35,733 nucleotides of DNA. It comes from a virus. The DNA lies in IMG/VR virus record IMGVR_UViG_3300024503_000291, positions 1-35,733 of that record; one strand, given 5' to 3'. Positions 1 to 6,687 of the stretch are shown in pieces. The first letter of the stretch is position 1. Each line of letters begins with the position of its first letter. Under the pieces are notes generated by a model. That model was not told the origin of the DNA and ran no database searches. It worked only from the letters and a program-made list of their open reading frames with translations. Both the position numbers and the translations under genes were made by a program.

Positions 1-563
1 GTTTGCTGACGTTGCAACTCGGTTTGCCGCACCCATTCGATTGGATCGTCCCTGTATAGACTCTCCATATCAATCGGGTTTTCCTGCTGCTGTTGGATTT
101 GCTGTTGCAAAGCCGTAAGCAATTGAGCGTAAGTTTGCCGCTCTTCACGCACTGCGTTCAGCTCGGCTTCAGCGGCCTTGCGCTGTTCAGCCAATGCTTG
201 CGTTTTGCGTGTGTAGTCAGCCGTTCGCTGGTAGCCGTTGATCAACTCATTGAGTTCAACCTCTTGTTCTTTGCCATCAATCTTGACGGTGAACTTTGGT
301 GGCTCGCTGGATTGCTCTTGCTCTTGAGCGTCTTCGTCTGACTCGCTCGATGCTTCAACGTCTTCGGACCCTTCGCCTTGCTCTTCCGCGTCTGTCTCTA
401 CATCGCCAACATCATCGGATTCAGCTTGCGCTTCATCCGTTTGCGCCTTGGCTTCTGTCTGTTCTCCGGGTTCGGCAAACATCAACTCAAAGGCTTTGGC
501 GGCTTCCGCCACCGTCATCCCCGCTGTGCTTTCGCTTTCAACGGTTGCTAAATTCTCACTCAT
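1..563 (-). CDS. Scaffold-like capsid assembly protein, N-terminal part (gene wraps the join)
   Basis: This is the first part of a gene that starts at ATG 563, runs off the left end and resumes at 35607, ending at 35150. The joined protein has about 338 residues. The N-terminal third is extremely acidic (Glu/Asp/Gln/Ser-rich, residues about 20-90). A short ordered segment and a long Gln/Glu/Arg coiled coil follow. It lies between the portal and the major capsid gene, where scaffolding proteins sit in P22-like and SU10-like phages. Acidic, helical, low-complexity proteins in that slot usually fill the prohead interior and chaperone capsid assembly. I see no protease motif. The function rests on position and composition, not on a sequence motif. 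Confidence 0.72.
   Translation of the reverse strand, partial: MSENLATVESESTAGMTVAEAAKAFELMFAEPGEQTEAKAQTDEAQAESDDVGDVETDAEEQGEGSEDVEASSESDEDAQEQEQSSEPPKFTVKIDGKEQEVELNELINGYQRTADYTRKTQALAEQRKAAEAELNAVREERQTYAQLLTALQQQIQQQQENPIDMESLYRDDPIEWVRQTELQRQQ
5..130. repeat. Terminal direct repeat, left copy (circular-map overlap)
   Basis: This 126-bp stretch is identical to the last 126 bases of the window (35608-35733). The scaffold-like reading frame continues through the join without interruption, so the contig closes to a circle of about 35,603 bp. Such a short exact overlap is typical of a circular assembly graph and need not be a physical terminal repeat. The four bases before it (1-4) do not match the corresponding bases of the right-hand copy. 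Confidence 0.95.
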
Positions 564-576
564 TTATTGCGCTCCA

Positions 577-837
577 TCAAGTTTTGGTCAGTTTCCGTTG
601 GCGATCAGCCGCCATGCGGGTCAACGTACCGCTGGTTATCACGCTTCCAAAGTAGGTCTGAAGACGGTCCATGGACTTGAAGTCATGAAAAATCGCCTCT
701 CGATGCTTGGCATCTTCCGAGTGCGTCCACTCTTCAAACAATGATTCTCTAATCCGCTGCCACGCTTCCTGATAAAGCGTGGAGTTGATAATTCGTTCGG
801 CTTCCTGTGCGCGTCGTATTTTTTCGTCGTTTGTCAT
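577..837 (-). CDS. Small conserved head-region protein downstream of portal (86 aa)
   Basis: This 86-residue charged, mostly helical protein starts at an ATG that overlaps the portal stop codon (ATGA at 834-837), so it is probably translated by coupling with the portal. It is rich in Arg, Glu and Lys and has no membrane segment or cysteine motif. It ends 13 bases before the scaffold-like gene starts. Small genes at this place occur in many podoviruses and are usually of unknown role, perhaps in head assembly. I do not recognise a named family. The short spacing, the coupling and the protein-like composition support a real gene. Confidence 0.8.
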   Translation of the reverse strand: MTNDEKIRRAQEAERIINSTLYQEAWQRIRESLFEEWTHSEDAKHREAIFHDFKSMDRLQTYFGSVITSGTLTRMAADRQRKLTKT

Positions 838-2978
838 TGCATGGGCTGCGCCGCTGTAACGGCTTGTTGGGCTTGGTTAATGGCTTGCATTTGCATCCGT
901 TCACGATCCATTGCTACTTTGGCGTCAATCTCTGCCTGTGTTGCCGCCAAGTTAACTTGATACTTTAACTCCATTTCCTGGCGTTTCAGGATGCCATCTT
1001 GCGCTATACGATCACGCTCACGGTCATCAGCGCGGATCATCTTCTCGCGCTCAAGGGCAAGCTCGGCGGCTTTCTTTTGAATGTCAGCCTGAATCGATTG
1101 AATCTGCACTTGCGCCAAGGCTTGCGTTGGATCGGGTTGCGGTGGTTGCTGAGGCGGTGCGTAATCCATCGGCAATTGATTGAAGAATTGCGACGAGTCT
1201 TTGTATCCCGCCATCTCAACTAACTTGGTAAGCGTATTTGCGTACTGGCCCATGGTCACTAAGGGATTGTTTGGCCCAAGCGTTTGGAGCAACTGTTCTT
1301 GCTTGCCGGCAATGGCTTGCAAGAATTGAATCTTTTCATCAATGCCGCCCGTGCCAAGACCAACGTTCACGCTTACATCCATCGAGGCATCCCAACCGCG
1401 TGGATCGATCTGCACCCACTGATTGCGCAAGCGAATGACGCGTGGCTTGTCTTGATGCTGCGTAATCAAACGCAACAAACCTTTGAACAAACGCTTCATG
1501 CCGATTTCAGAAAACACGCGAGCGATCAACTCAATGTGTTGCTGCGCGGCTTGAACGGTGGCTTGTACCGCCAACTTGGTTGTTGATTGCAGTGCGTCGG
1601 CATTTAGACCCATGGAGGCTTTGGACATGCCAGTGCGTGCTTCTTTCACCTGGTCCATATACTCCATCATCGGGAATGCCTGACCGCCAACGAATGGTGT
1701 GGTGAACGGCTGCACCATGCCAGGCGCACGCATTCTAATAATGGCGCCGTTTTCGTTATTCAGTACATCGTCAAGGTTAACCTGGCCTTCAACAACGCCT
1801 GTGCGCGGATGAATGGATTGCGCCAATGAATCAAGCATATTGCGCAAAATCACTGACTTGATGCGCTGAATGTCCATGGTCACATCAGCCGTGGACATAC
1901 CAAAAAGTGTGTGAGGCTCAGGGTCAGGACAGAAATAAGCAAAAGGCACATCATCAGCCGGATCGTTGGCAACGATCTTATAAGACGGTCCCATGGTGCA
2001 AATCTTACGGAGTTCCGCCACACCATCACCGTCTTGATCAAGCCTTATATAACTTTCTGTGTAAAGCACACGGCGTTGCGCAGGATTGTTGGCAGACTCA
2101 CCAAACATCATTTGTGCGGGATTACGCGCAATGCGCTCAATGTTTGTGTCGAGTTCGTCTTCGCCCGTGTTTGACTCAACCAGCTCTTGGTCATAGCCCA
2201 TGGCAACAAGCTCAGACACGGTGGCAAGTTTCCTGTGCGCCACAATGTCTGCGTCTTCAAGCGTCCGCGCTCTACGGTCAACGATAAACTCTTCAGGTGC
2301 CAGGCTTTCAACGCGGAAACGCTTAGTGATGACTTTGCGGCTCACCGTTACGTCGTGAATCATCACGGTTGGCGTCAGTTGCTGGCCGCTTAATGGATCA
2401 ATTACGGGCGGCGGTGCTGAAGGGTCTTCGGCAGACATTAAGTCAACCATCTCAACGCCTTCCTGACCAAGAATCAACGACAGTTGCGCATCATCAAGTC
2501 CCGTGTAGTTTTCATTCTTAATTTCAATGTGCTCATCAACCCACCACTTGCAAACACCTGTTTTGCGTACCAAGGCATCTTTGAAGATGGAGTGAAACAG
2601 CACAAAGCCATTGTTGTCTTCGTTCAGAATATAGCGCACATAGTCAGTGGCCTGCTCTGCCATAGGCGCATCTTCCATGCTGCGCGGTACATACTGAACA
2701 ACGTTTTCGGATGAGAAGAAAATGCGCATGAGGCTTGGCAAAATGGCCTGCACTGTGTCGCGCACATCCATTGATACAACCTGGCTGCGCCCCTCTTCTT
2801 CATCGCCAAATGGATCGCCAAAATAGTATTCCGTGGCGCGGGCGCGAAGATTGCCAATTTCTAAGTCAATGAAATTGGTAGCGTCAACAAGTTCAGCCGC
2901 AACAATGGCTTGAACTTCAGTCTCGTCCATAGGTTCGCCGGACTTGATGCCGGTAGCAAGGTTCATTTCAACGTCCAT
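834..2978 (-). CDS. Portal protein, P22 type (714 aa)
   Basis: The 714-residue product matches the P22-type portal family in length (P22 gp1 is 725 residues) and layout. An N-terminal helical region leads to a segment about residues 80-160 rich in MRIFF, YVRYIL and KWW-type motifs. A long mixed alpha/beta body follows, and a C-terminal helical, Gln/Ala/Glu-rich tail (about 620-714) resembles the barrel helix. The portal is the dodecameric vertex ring through which DNA is pumped in and ejected. Four small genes separate it from a glycosyltransferase upstream. Downstream come an 86-residue protein, the scaffold and the capsid gene, which is the usual head order. The ATG at 2978 lies three bases after the preceding stop codon. 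Confidence 0.9.
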   Translation of the reverse strand: MDVEMNLATGIKSGEPMDETEVQAIVAAELVDATNFIDLEIGNLRARATEYYFGDPFGDEEEGRSQVVSMDVRDTVQAILPSLMRIFFSSENVVQYVPRSMEDAPMAEQATDYVRYILNEDNNGFVLFHSIFKDALVRKTGVCKWWVDEHIEIKNENYTGLDDAQLSLILGQEGVEMVDLMSAEDPSAPPPVIDPLSGQQLTPTVMIHDVTVSRKVITKRFRVESLAPEEFIVDRRARTLEDADIVAHRKLATVSELVAMGYDQELVESNTGEDELDTNIERIARNPAQMMFGESANNPAQRRVLYTESYIRLDQDGDGVAELRKICTMGPSYKIVANDPADDVPFAYFCPDPEPHTLFGMSTADVTMDIQRIKSVILRNMLDSLAQSIHPRTGVVEGQVNLDDVLNNENGAIIRMRAPGMVQPFTTPFVGGQAFPMMEYMDQVKEARTGMSKASMGLNADALQSTTKLAVQATVQAAQQHIELIARVFSEIGMKRLFKGLLRLITQHQDKPRVIRLRNQWVQIDPRGWDASMDVSVNVGLGTGGIDEKIQFLQAIAGKQEQLLQTLGPNNPLVTMGQYANTLTKLVEMAGYKDSSQFFNQLPMDYAPPQQPPQPDPTQALAQVQIQSIQADIQKKAAELALEREKMIRADDRERDRIAQDGILKRQEMELKYQVNLAATQAEIDAKVAMDRERMQMQAINQAQQAVTAAQPMQ

Positions 2979-2981
2979 AGT

Positions 2982-3233
2982 TCACCATTTGACTTTGTTG
3001 GCCCAATAAGCCGCACTCATTTTGCCCTTGGCAATATTCGCAGCATGTCTTGCTTTGAATGCCTCGTTGCGTTTGGTGCCTTCCGGTGAACCTTGAACGC
3101 CTTGTTGCCCAAAACGAATCAGTTTGACCTCATCACCTGATTTCGCCAATACAGCGTGGCTTTTCTTAGGATGATTCGGCGTTTTCTTAGGCTTGTTATA
3201 ACCAGAAAACGTTTCTGACCCGCGCTTAATCAT
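2982..3233 (-). CDS. Small basic phage protein (83 aa) upstream of portal
   Basis: This 83-residue basic protein has many Lys residues at its N terminus. Its C terminus carries the pattern KARHxANIAKGKMSAAYWA, which recurs in small proteins of many phages next to portal genes. The ATG at 3233 overlaps the preceding stop as TGATG, so I prefer it to the in-frame TTG three bases upstream. The high positive charge suggests nucleic-acid contact or an internal virion location, but no function is established. The gene is packed tightly between the Cys-rich acidic protein and the portal, and it was probably co-transferred with the head module. Confidence 0.82.
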   Translation of the reverse strand: MIKRGSETFSGYNKPKKTPNHPKKSHAVLAKSGDEVKLIRFGQQGVQGSPEGTKRNEAFKARHAANIAKGKMSAAYWANKVKW

Positions 3234-3739
3234 CAATCTTCCTCACGCATAAAGTTAACGCGTTGAAACTCAACGGCTTCGCGCTGGCGGCGTGAGTTCA
3301 TCATCGATGTAATAGGCCCGCCAACTAACCAGGCGTCGCATGTGCGTGCCGCTGCACACTTAAAGTGAAATAGTTCGCAGTAACCAAGATCGGCGGCGTC
3401 TTGCACCGCCATCTCTAAGTCTTCGTTCTCTTCGCTTTCACCTTCTTTGTACGATTCGCCGCTCTCTTCGCCCTCTTCGCCGTTCTCTTCGTCGCTTTCA
3501 CCTTCCATACCACCTGTGATGCACTCAATCATTTCAGGCGTTTGGATGAAGGCGGCGCAGTTACCGCAACGCATCGACTTGGCTTGCGCTAAGTCCGTAT
3601 TCCACGTTTCGGCTTTGGCGTCCCAGAATTCACGGTTAGGCAATTCAGGGTTAGCGGGACCGTAACCTACATTGGCAAACGCCCAATTGCGATTCTTTAA
3701 GTTCGCAACAGGGTCTTTGGTTTCAATAGGGCATTCCAT
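3233..3739 (-). CDS. Cysteine-rich protein with acidic insertion (168 aa)
   Basis: The product has two conserved-looking parts. Residues about 1-75 contain a CGNC pair. Residues about 115-165 contain a Cys cluster spaced like C-x7-C-x5-C followed by Asp-Ala-Trp. Between them lies a very acidic stretch of about 35 residues (Gly/Glu/Ser repeats). The Cys arrangement could bind zinc or an iron-sulphur cluster, but that is inference. The start is ATG 3739, overlapping the DUF6496 stop as TGATG. A GTG three bases upstream is an alternative. Several podophages carry small Cys-rich proteins upstream of the portal, with unknown role. I cannot assign a function. Confidence 0.78.
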   Translation of the reverse strand: MECPIETKDPVANLKNRNWAFANVGYGPANPELPNREFWDAKAETWNTDLAQAKSMRCGNCAAFIQTPEMIECITGGMEGESDEENGEEGEESGESYKEGESEENEDLEMAVQDAADLGYCELFHFKCAAARTCDAWLVGGPITSMMNSRRQREAVEFQRVNFMREED

Positions 3740-3900
3740 CACTTTTTCTTCGCTTTACCGGCCTCGGACAACGCAATGGCTATGGCTTGCTTAGGATTTG
3801 TCACTTCCGGTCCTTTTTTGCTACCGGAATGCAGCTTGCCCGCTTTGTACTCGCGCATAACTTTGGAGATTTTCTTCTCGGCTTTGGTCTTTTTCATCAT
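3739..3900 (-). CDS. DUF6496-like small protein (53 aa)
   Basis: A 53-codon frame encodes a Lys-rich peptide beginning MMKKTKAEKK. It has a central KAGKLHSGSKKGPEVTNPKQ stretch and ends in AIAIALSEAGKAKKK. This pattern (KxxKVMxEYKxGxLxSGS...VTNPKQAIAIALSEAG) is the DUF6496 signature found in many bacteria and phages. The function is unknown. The strong positive charge at both ends suggests nucleic-acid or structural binding. The ATG at 3900 overlaps the upstream stop (ATGA) and the stop overlaps the next ATG (TGATG), so the gene sits seamlessly in the operon. Confidence 0.88.
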   Translation of the reverse strand: MMKKTKAEKKISKVMREYKAGKLHSGSKKGPEVTNPKQAIAIALSEAGKAKKK

Positions 3901-4226
3901 GATGGCAGTATGTCCGTAATGGAAACGTTGATGTTAGATGACGAACCGCGCAAAAACGCAATCTTTTCGCCAGGTTCGACGCGAAAATACTCAACGCTTG
4001 GCGCGGGCATGATTTTGCTCGTTGATGTGGCCGTGGGATTTGTGCCAATTTCAAAATGAATATGCGAATCGGTATTAGCAACCGCTACGCGCATCAGTGT
4101 TACGCCGGTGCCTGCGGCGTGCGACTGCTGGCTTGTATTGTCAACCGCCAAAAATGTTGTTGTACCAAACCGACCAACAATTTGAGGCCACAAGTGACCG
4201 GCTGAATCGCGTACTTGCTTGCTCAT
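3897..4226 (-). CDS. Small beta-rich protein, probable virion component (109 aa)
   Basis: This 109-residue protein has few charges, many Thr, Ser, Val and Gly residues and alternating hydrophobic strands, consistent with a beta-sandwich. Its second half has the run VEYFRVEPGEKIAFLRG, which resembles small proteins next to portal genes in other phages that may decorate the virion. It begins at ATG 4226 overlapping the preceding stop, and its stop overlaps the DUF6496-like start. There is no signal peptide or membrane helix. The virion role is inferred from position and composition only. Confidence 0.8.
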   Translation of the reverse strand: MSKQVRDSAGHLWPQIVGRFGTTTFLAVDNTSQQSHAAGTGVTLMRVAVANTDSHIHFEIGTNPTATSTSKIMPAPSVEYFRVEPGEKIAFLRGSSSNINVSITDILPS

Positions 4227-4387
4227 TTCTTAGACCTTGCAGCACGCATATTGTCAACGAGGTTTGGATAGGGTCTTCCAGCGGATTTCGCCATGGCTTT
4301 AGCGCTGGCTTTCTCCTTTTTGGATAACGGCTCGCTCTTGCCCAATGACTTTGGACGCGGTTTATCCCACACTGGCTTGGCTTTCAT
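4223..4387 (-). CDS. Small basic phage protein (54 aa)
   Basis: A 54-residue, very Lys-rich peptide ends in the motif AGRPYPNLVDNMRAARSKK, a pattern I recognise from small orphan proteins in many tailed phages. The ATG at 4387 follows a run of G residues that could serve as ribosome binding site, and its stop overlaps the next ATG (ATGA). It is the first gene after a 43-base gap below the glycosyltransferase. The function is unknown. Positive charge suggests DNA or RNA contact. Confidence 0.8.
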   Translation of the reverse strand: MKAKPVWDKPRPKSLGKSEPLSKKEKASAKAMAKSAGRPYPNLVDNMRAARSKK

Positions 4388-4394
4388 GGCACTA

Positions 4395-4408
4395 CCCCCA
4401 TTTGGGGG
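4395..4408 (-). other. Short G/C hairpin in intergenic gap
   Basis: Five C and five G residues separated by ATTT form a perfect short stem in the gap between the glycosyltransferase stop and the 54-aa gene. No T-tract follows on the minus strand, so it is unlikely to be an intrinsic terminator. Its G run lies about 7 bases before the ATG at 4387, and the hairpin may tune access to that start. Confidence 0.4.
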
Positions 4409-4430
4409 CCGACACTAGCACATTCGTGCA

Positions 4431-5369
4431 TCAATGTGCAAGATTCATGCGCAACGCGTGGTAATCCTGGAGAAACCCGCTCATGCTGGCAAGTTTGTTG
4501 AACGCCATATCTGCTGACAAACGCGAGTGAAATAAACGCAACTGCGGTCTGCGCTCCATCTCAGCCCAGTAGGTTTGCAAAACCGTACGCCCCCAATCTT
4601 CAGCGGTTACGCGATTAATGTTGCCGCCAAGATATTCATACCGCATAAACATTTCCCAATCCACAATCCCTAATGTGTGGCGCGGGTTGTCTTTATTCGA
4701 GTCTTGGTTTGCGTGCAAGCGAAACGCCCCTAGGTGCGCCCCACCACCTACCGCCGGCCCGTGGCGCGTGGCTTCCAGATACGAAGTCACGTCACCCAAG
4801 TAATGCCTTGGTGCCAACTCGCCAAGTGGCGCGTAGGTCATGGTGAATGCGCACTTGGAGCGGTCCATCATCACAAACGAAGGCTCGCCAATAAAGTTCT
4901 TGTGCATCGCCATCAAACGCAAGATGTTCTCGCGTGATGACTTCATCAGTTCATCTTGATTAATAAAGCCTGGTGCGCGAAGAAATCGCCCGGCACTGTC
5001 AATCCAATGGCGTTGATGCCAAAACATCACGGCGTCGCGGTGATGATCCGCCAAATCGACTAAGTAGGACGTTGAAGATGGGTAAATCACATCATCGTCA
5101 TACACAAAGCGCACTAAGTCGGAATCTGCCTGATCCCAAAGATAAGCGTAATGCGCCACCTGATCGCCAGGACAGATAAGGTGCGTGTCAATGACTTCAA
5201 AGTCATAGCGCTGCGCCATATCGTTGATCATGTGGTGGTCATTCTCATCAGGACTGTGATTGCCGATGATGACTTTGATGCGCGGATAGGTTTGCGCGTC
5301 AATGCTGGCTAGTGTCGTGTATAGGTGCTCAGGCTTATAGGCGGGAACAAGAATGGTTACGGGCCTCAT
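4431..5369 (-). CDS. Family 2-like glycosyltransferase (GT-A fold, 312 aa)
   Basis: The N terminus reads VTILVPAYKPEHLYTTLASI, the opening strand and helix of GT-A family 2 transferases. An Asp-Asp-Asp at residues 91-93, after a short strand and before IYP, is the metal-binding DxD equivalent. The C-terminal half carries an acceptor region with His- and Trp-rich segments. The enzyme would move a sugar from a nucleotide donor to a protein, glycan or lipid acceptor. The ATG at 5369 overlaps the previous stop (ATGA), so I prefer it to the TTG at 5381. It is one of four such genes in this genome. Donor and acceptor cannot be told from sequence. It lies between the large terminase and the portal, amid small accessory genes. 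Confidence 0.85.
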   Translation of the reverse strand: MRPVTILVPAYKPEHLYTTLASIDAQTYPRIKVIIGNHSPDENDHHMINDMAQRYDFEVIDTHLICPGDQVAHYAYLWDQADSDLVRFVYDDDVIYPSSTSYLVDLADHHRDAVMFWHQRHWIDSAGRFLRAPGFINQDELMKSSRENILRLMAMHKNFIGEPSFVMMDRSKCAFTMTYAPLGELAPRHYLGDVTSYLEATRHGPAVGGGAHLGAFRLHANQDSNKDNPRHTLGIVDWEMFMRYEYLGGNINRVTAEDWGRTVLQTYWAEMERRPQLRLFHSRLSADMAFNKLASMSGFLQDYHALRMNLAH

Positions 5370-5548
5370 GATTTGCCCCAACGCTTACGCTCAAGCTCGG
5401 CAAGTTGTACCAGTTCACGCGTGCGGCGTTCGAGTTCGATCACCATCTCTTCAAGCACTTCCCACTGCAATTTCTCGTACTCGCCTCGTGGAAAGTTCTC
5501 AAGCAATCCATTAACCCAGGCTTTTCTCGCCATATCGTTCAGGTTCAT
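5366..5548 (-). CDS. Small helical protein (60 aa)
   Basis: This 60-residue protein is rich in Glu, Arg and Leu and predicted to be helical throughout, with heptad-like spacing in its second half that suggests a coiled coil. Its ATG at 5548 and its stop both overlap the neighbouring genes by ATGA. I do not recognise it. It could be a small dimeric adaptor or a toxin- or inhibitor-type peptide, but nothing in the sequence settles this. Confidence 0.7.
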   Translation of the reverse strand: MNLNDMARKAWVNGLLENFPRGEYEKLQWEVLEEMVIELERRTRELVQLAELERKRWGKS

Positions 5549-5739
5549 CCCTGTCCTTTCAATAGTTCCGCAGCATCGTCGTAGCCGTTTTTCTCCAGCA
5601 ACTCAATGCAATGGTTTAAGCGTGCTTCGCCTGCAACAAACTCAATCTGCGCCGCAAAGATAAAAAGATTCTCTGCGTGCTGATCAAACCCCGTTCTTCT
5701 GGCGATGCCCATCACATCGCCAATCGTCAAATCTTTCAC
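5545..5739 (-). CDS. Small hypothetical protein with GTG start (64 aa)
   Basis: This 64-residue acidic protein contains two amphipathic helices, one ending in HCIELLEKNGYDDAAELLK. The start is GTG at 5739, overlapping the upstream stop codon. A strong AAGGAGG Shine-Dalgarno sequence 8 bases before it supports the GTG. The product is unknown. Related small acidic proteins are common in the accessory regions of tailed phages. Confidence 0.75.
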   Translation of the reverse strand: MKDLTIGDVMGIARRTGFDQHAENLFIFAAQIEFVAGEARLNHCIELLEKNGYDDAAELLKGQG

Positions 5740-6044
5740 GCCAACACCTCCTTAATGTGTTGAGGCACCCTCGGCAGTGGCGCCCAGGCAACCGCCCATT
5801 CGGACCAGGTGCCAATGACGCACACGCCGCCGGGATTCAGCAACAATATCTTCACGCCTAGTGGCGGCGGGTCACCTTCGGGCGTGCGCCAGGTAGCTTC
5901 ACCCGCGAGGTAGTCTTTCATGCTGACGCGCAGGTGCTCAACAGGCTCACCCATGACCAGCGGCGCAGACGCATCCGGTGGAGTGCCGATGCCAACGTTT
6001 CCGTCGCCGTGGTAGGTAAGATAAACCCGTGGGTATGTGTTCAT
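5736..6044 (-). CDS. DUF551-like small protein (102 aa)
   Basis: The second half reads as a Pro-rich approach, a VKILLLNPGGVCVIGTW strand pair, then WAVAWAPLPRVPQ. This resembles the DUF551 pattern (a VLV strand, a variable turn, then W-x-PLPxxP) found in phage and prophage proteins of unknown role. I start it at ATG 6044, which overlaps the preceding stop (ATGA) and has a GGGG stretch upstream. A TTG-initiated version about 11 residues longer is less likely. No enzyme motif is visible. Confidence 0.75.
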   Translation of the reverse strand: MNTYPRVYLTYHGDGNVGIGTPPDASAPLVMGEPVEHLRVSMKDYLAGEATWRTPEGDPPPLGVKILLLNPGGVCVIGTWSEWAVAWAPLPRVPQHIKEVLA

Positions 6045-6355
6045 GTGTTTCCCCTTGCTCGTATGGCAGCGTTGCACTTTTGTGCAATCCCTTCGATGCT
6101 ATAAAACTCCCAGCATTCGCGAGCACATGCCTCACGCTCCGACTCCCTGATCTGCCACTCAAGTTCTTTCAGCAGGTCTTCCACAGTGTCGCCGTGTCCC
6201 GTGGCATAGCCTTGTCGCATCATCCATGCAGCCACTTTCTCACGCTCGGCAGCGGCAACAAGGGCGGCAAAGCGTTCAAAAGCATCGGTGTAGTTCCATA
6301 GGTCAGGATCAAGTCCAGCCTCCCTCGCCATGCGGATAATGTCTTCCCTATCCAT
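6041..6355 (-). CDS. Conserved phage hypothetical protein (104 aa)
   Basis: This helical protein starts MDREDIIRMAREAG and ends CNAAIRARG, with the central stretch FAALVAAAEREK. That combination is very common in small proteins of phages infecting Gram-negative bacteria. Several Cys residues in its last third (ACARECWEF...C) might bind metal. The start is ATG 6355 overlapping the upstream stop as TGATG. A GTG one codon upstream is possible. The function is unknown. Confidence 0.8.
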   Translation of the reverse strand: MDREDIIRMAREAGLDPDLWNYTDAFERFAALVAAAEREKVAAWMMRQGYATGHGDTVEDLLKELEWQIRESEREACARECWEFYSIEGIAQKCNAAIRARGNT

Positions 6356-6672
6356 CACGCCGCCTTAATGCCAAATGGGTTATGCCACAGTACGGGCGCT
6401 TTAGGCTTACGAGGCTTGAAGGTCTTGTACTGCTCCTTAACTTCAAAATAGTTCACCATCACTTTTTTCCAAGGTATTTCGACGTTTTTTATGCCCTTGG
6501 ATTTGACAATCAAATCGTCTGCCGCCAATTCGGTCATGAGTTGATCAATCCTTTTGGTGGTCATATCAAACTTTGCCGCCAAATGCCAAGCATTCACAGG
6601 GTTCTTCAACCCCTTCAAATAATCAAAAATCATCTTCTTGCTTTCCGATCTACGCATTTTTCGTTTTGCCAT
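6355..6672 (-). CDS. Small winged-helix-like DNA-binding protein (105 aa)
   Basis: The first 15 residues are strongly basic. Residues about 15-60 fit a winged helix-turn-helix: a helix, a short turn, WHLAAKFDMTTKRIDQLMTEL as helices 2-3, then DDLIVKSKGIKNVEIPW as the wing. The C-terminal 40 residues are basic and Pro-rich. It probably binds DNA and may regulate the late operon. It sits immediately after the large terminase and has a GAGAGGGG Shine-Dalgarno 5 bases before ATG 6672. A regulator is my best guess, and a structural DNA-binding role cannot be excluded. Confidence 0.65.
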   Translation of the reverse strand: MAKRKMRRSESKKMIFDYLKGLKNPVNAWHLAAKFDMTTKRIDQLMTELAADDLIVKSKGIKNVEIPWKKVMVNYFEVKEQYKTFKPRKPKAPVLWHNPFGIKAA

Positions 6673-6687
6673 TTCTACCCCTCTCGA

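Noticed and set aside
296-744. Plus-strand frames of about 100-120 codons near the left end
   Set aside because: They mirror the acidic scaffold-like gene and the 86-aa gene. The Arg/Leu-rich composition is what an antisense reading of acidic codons gives.
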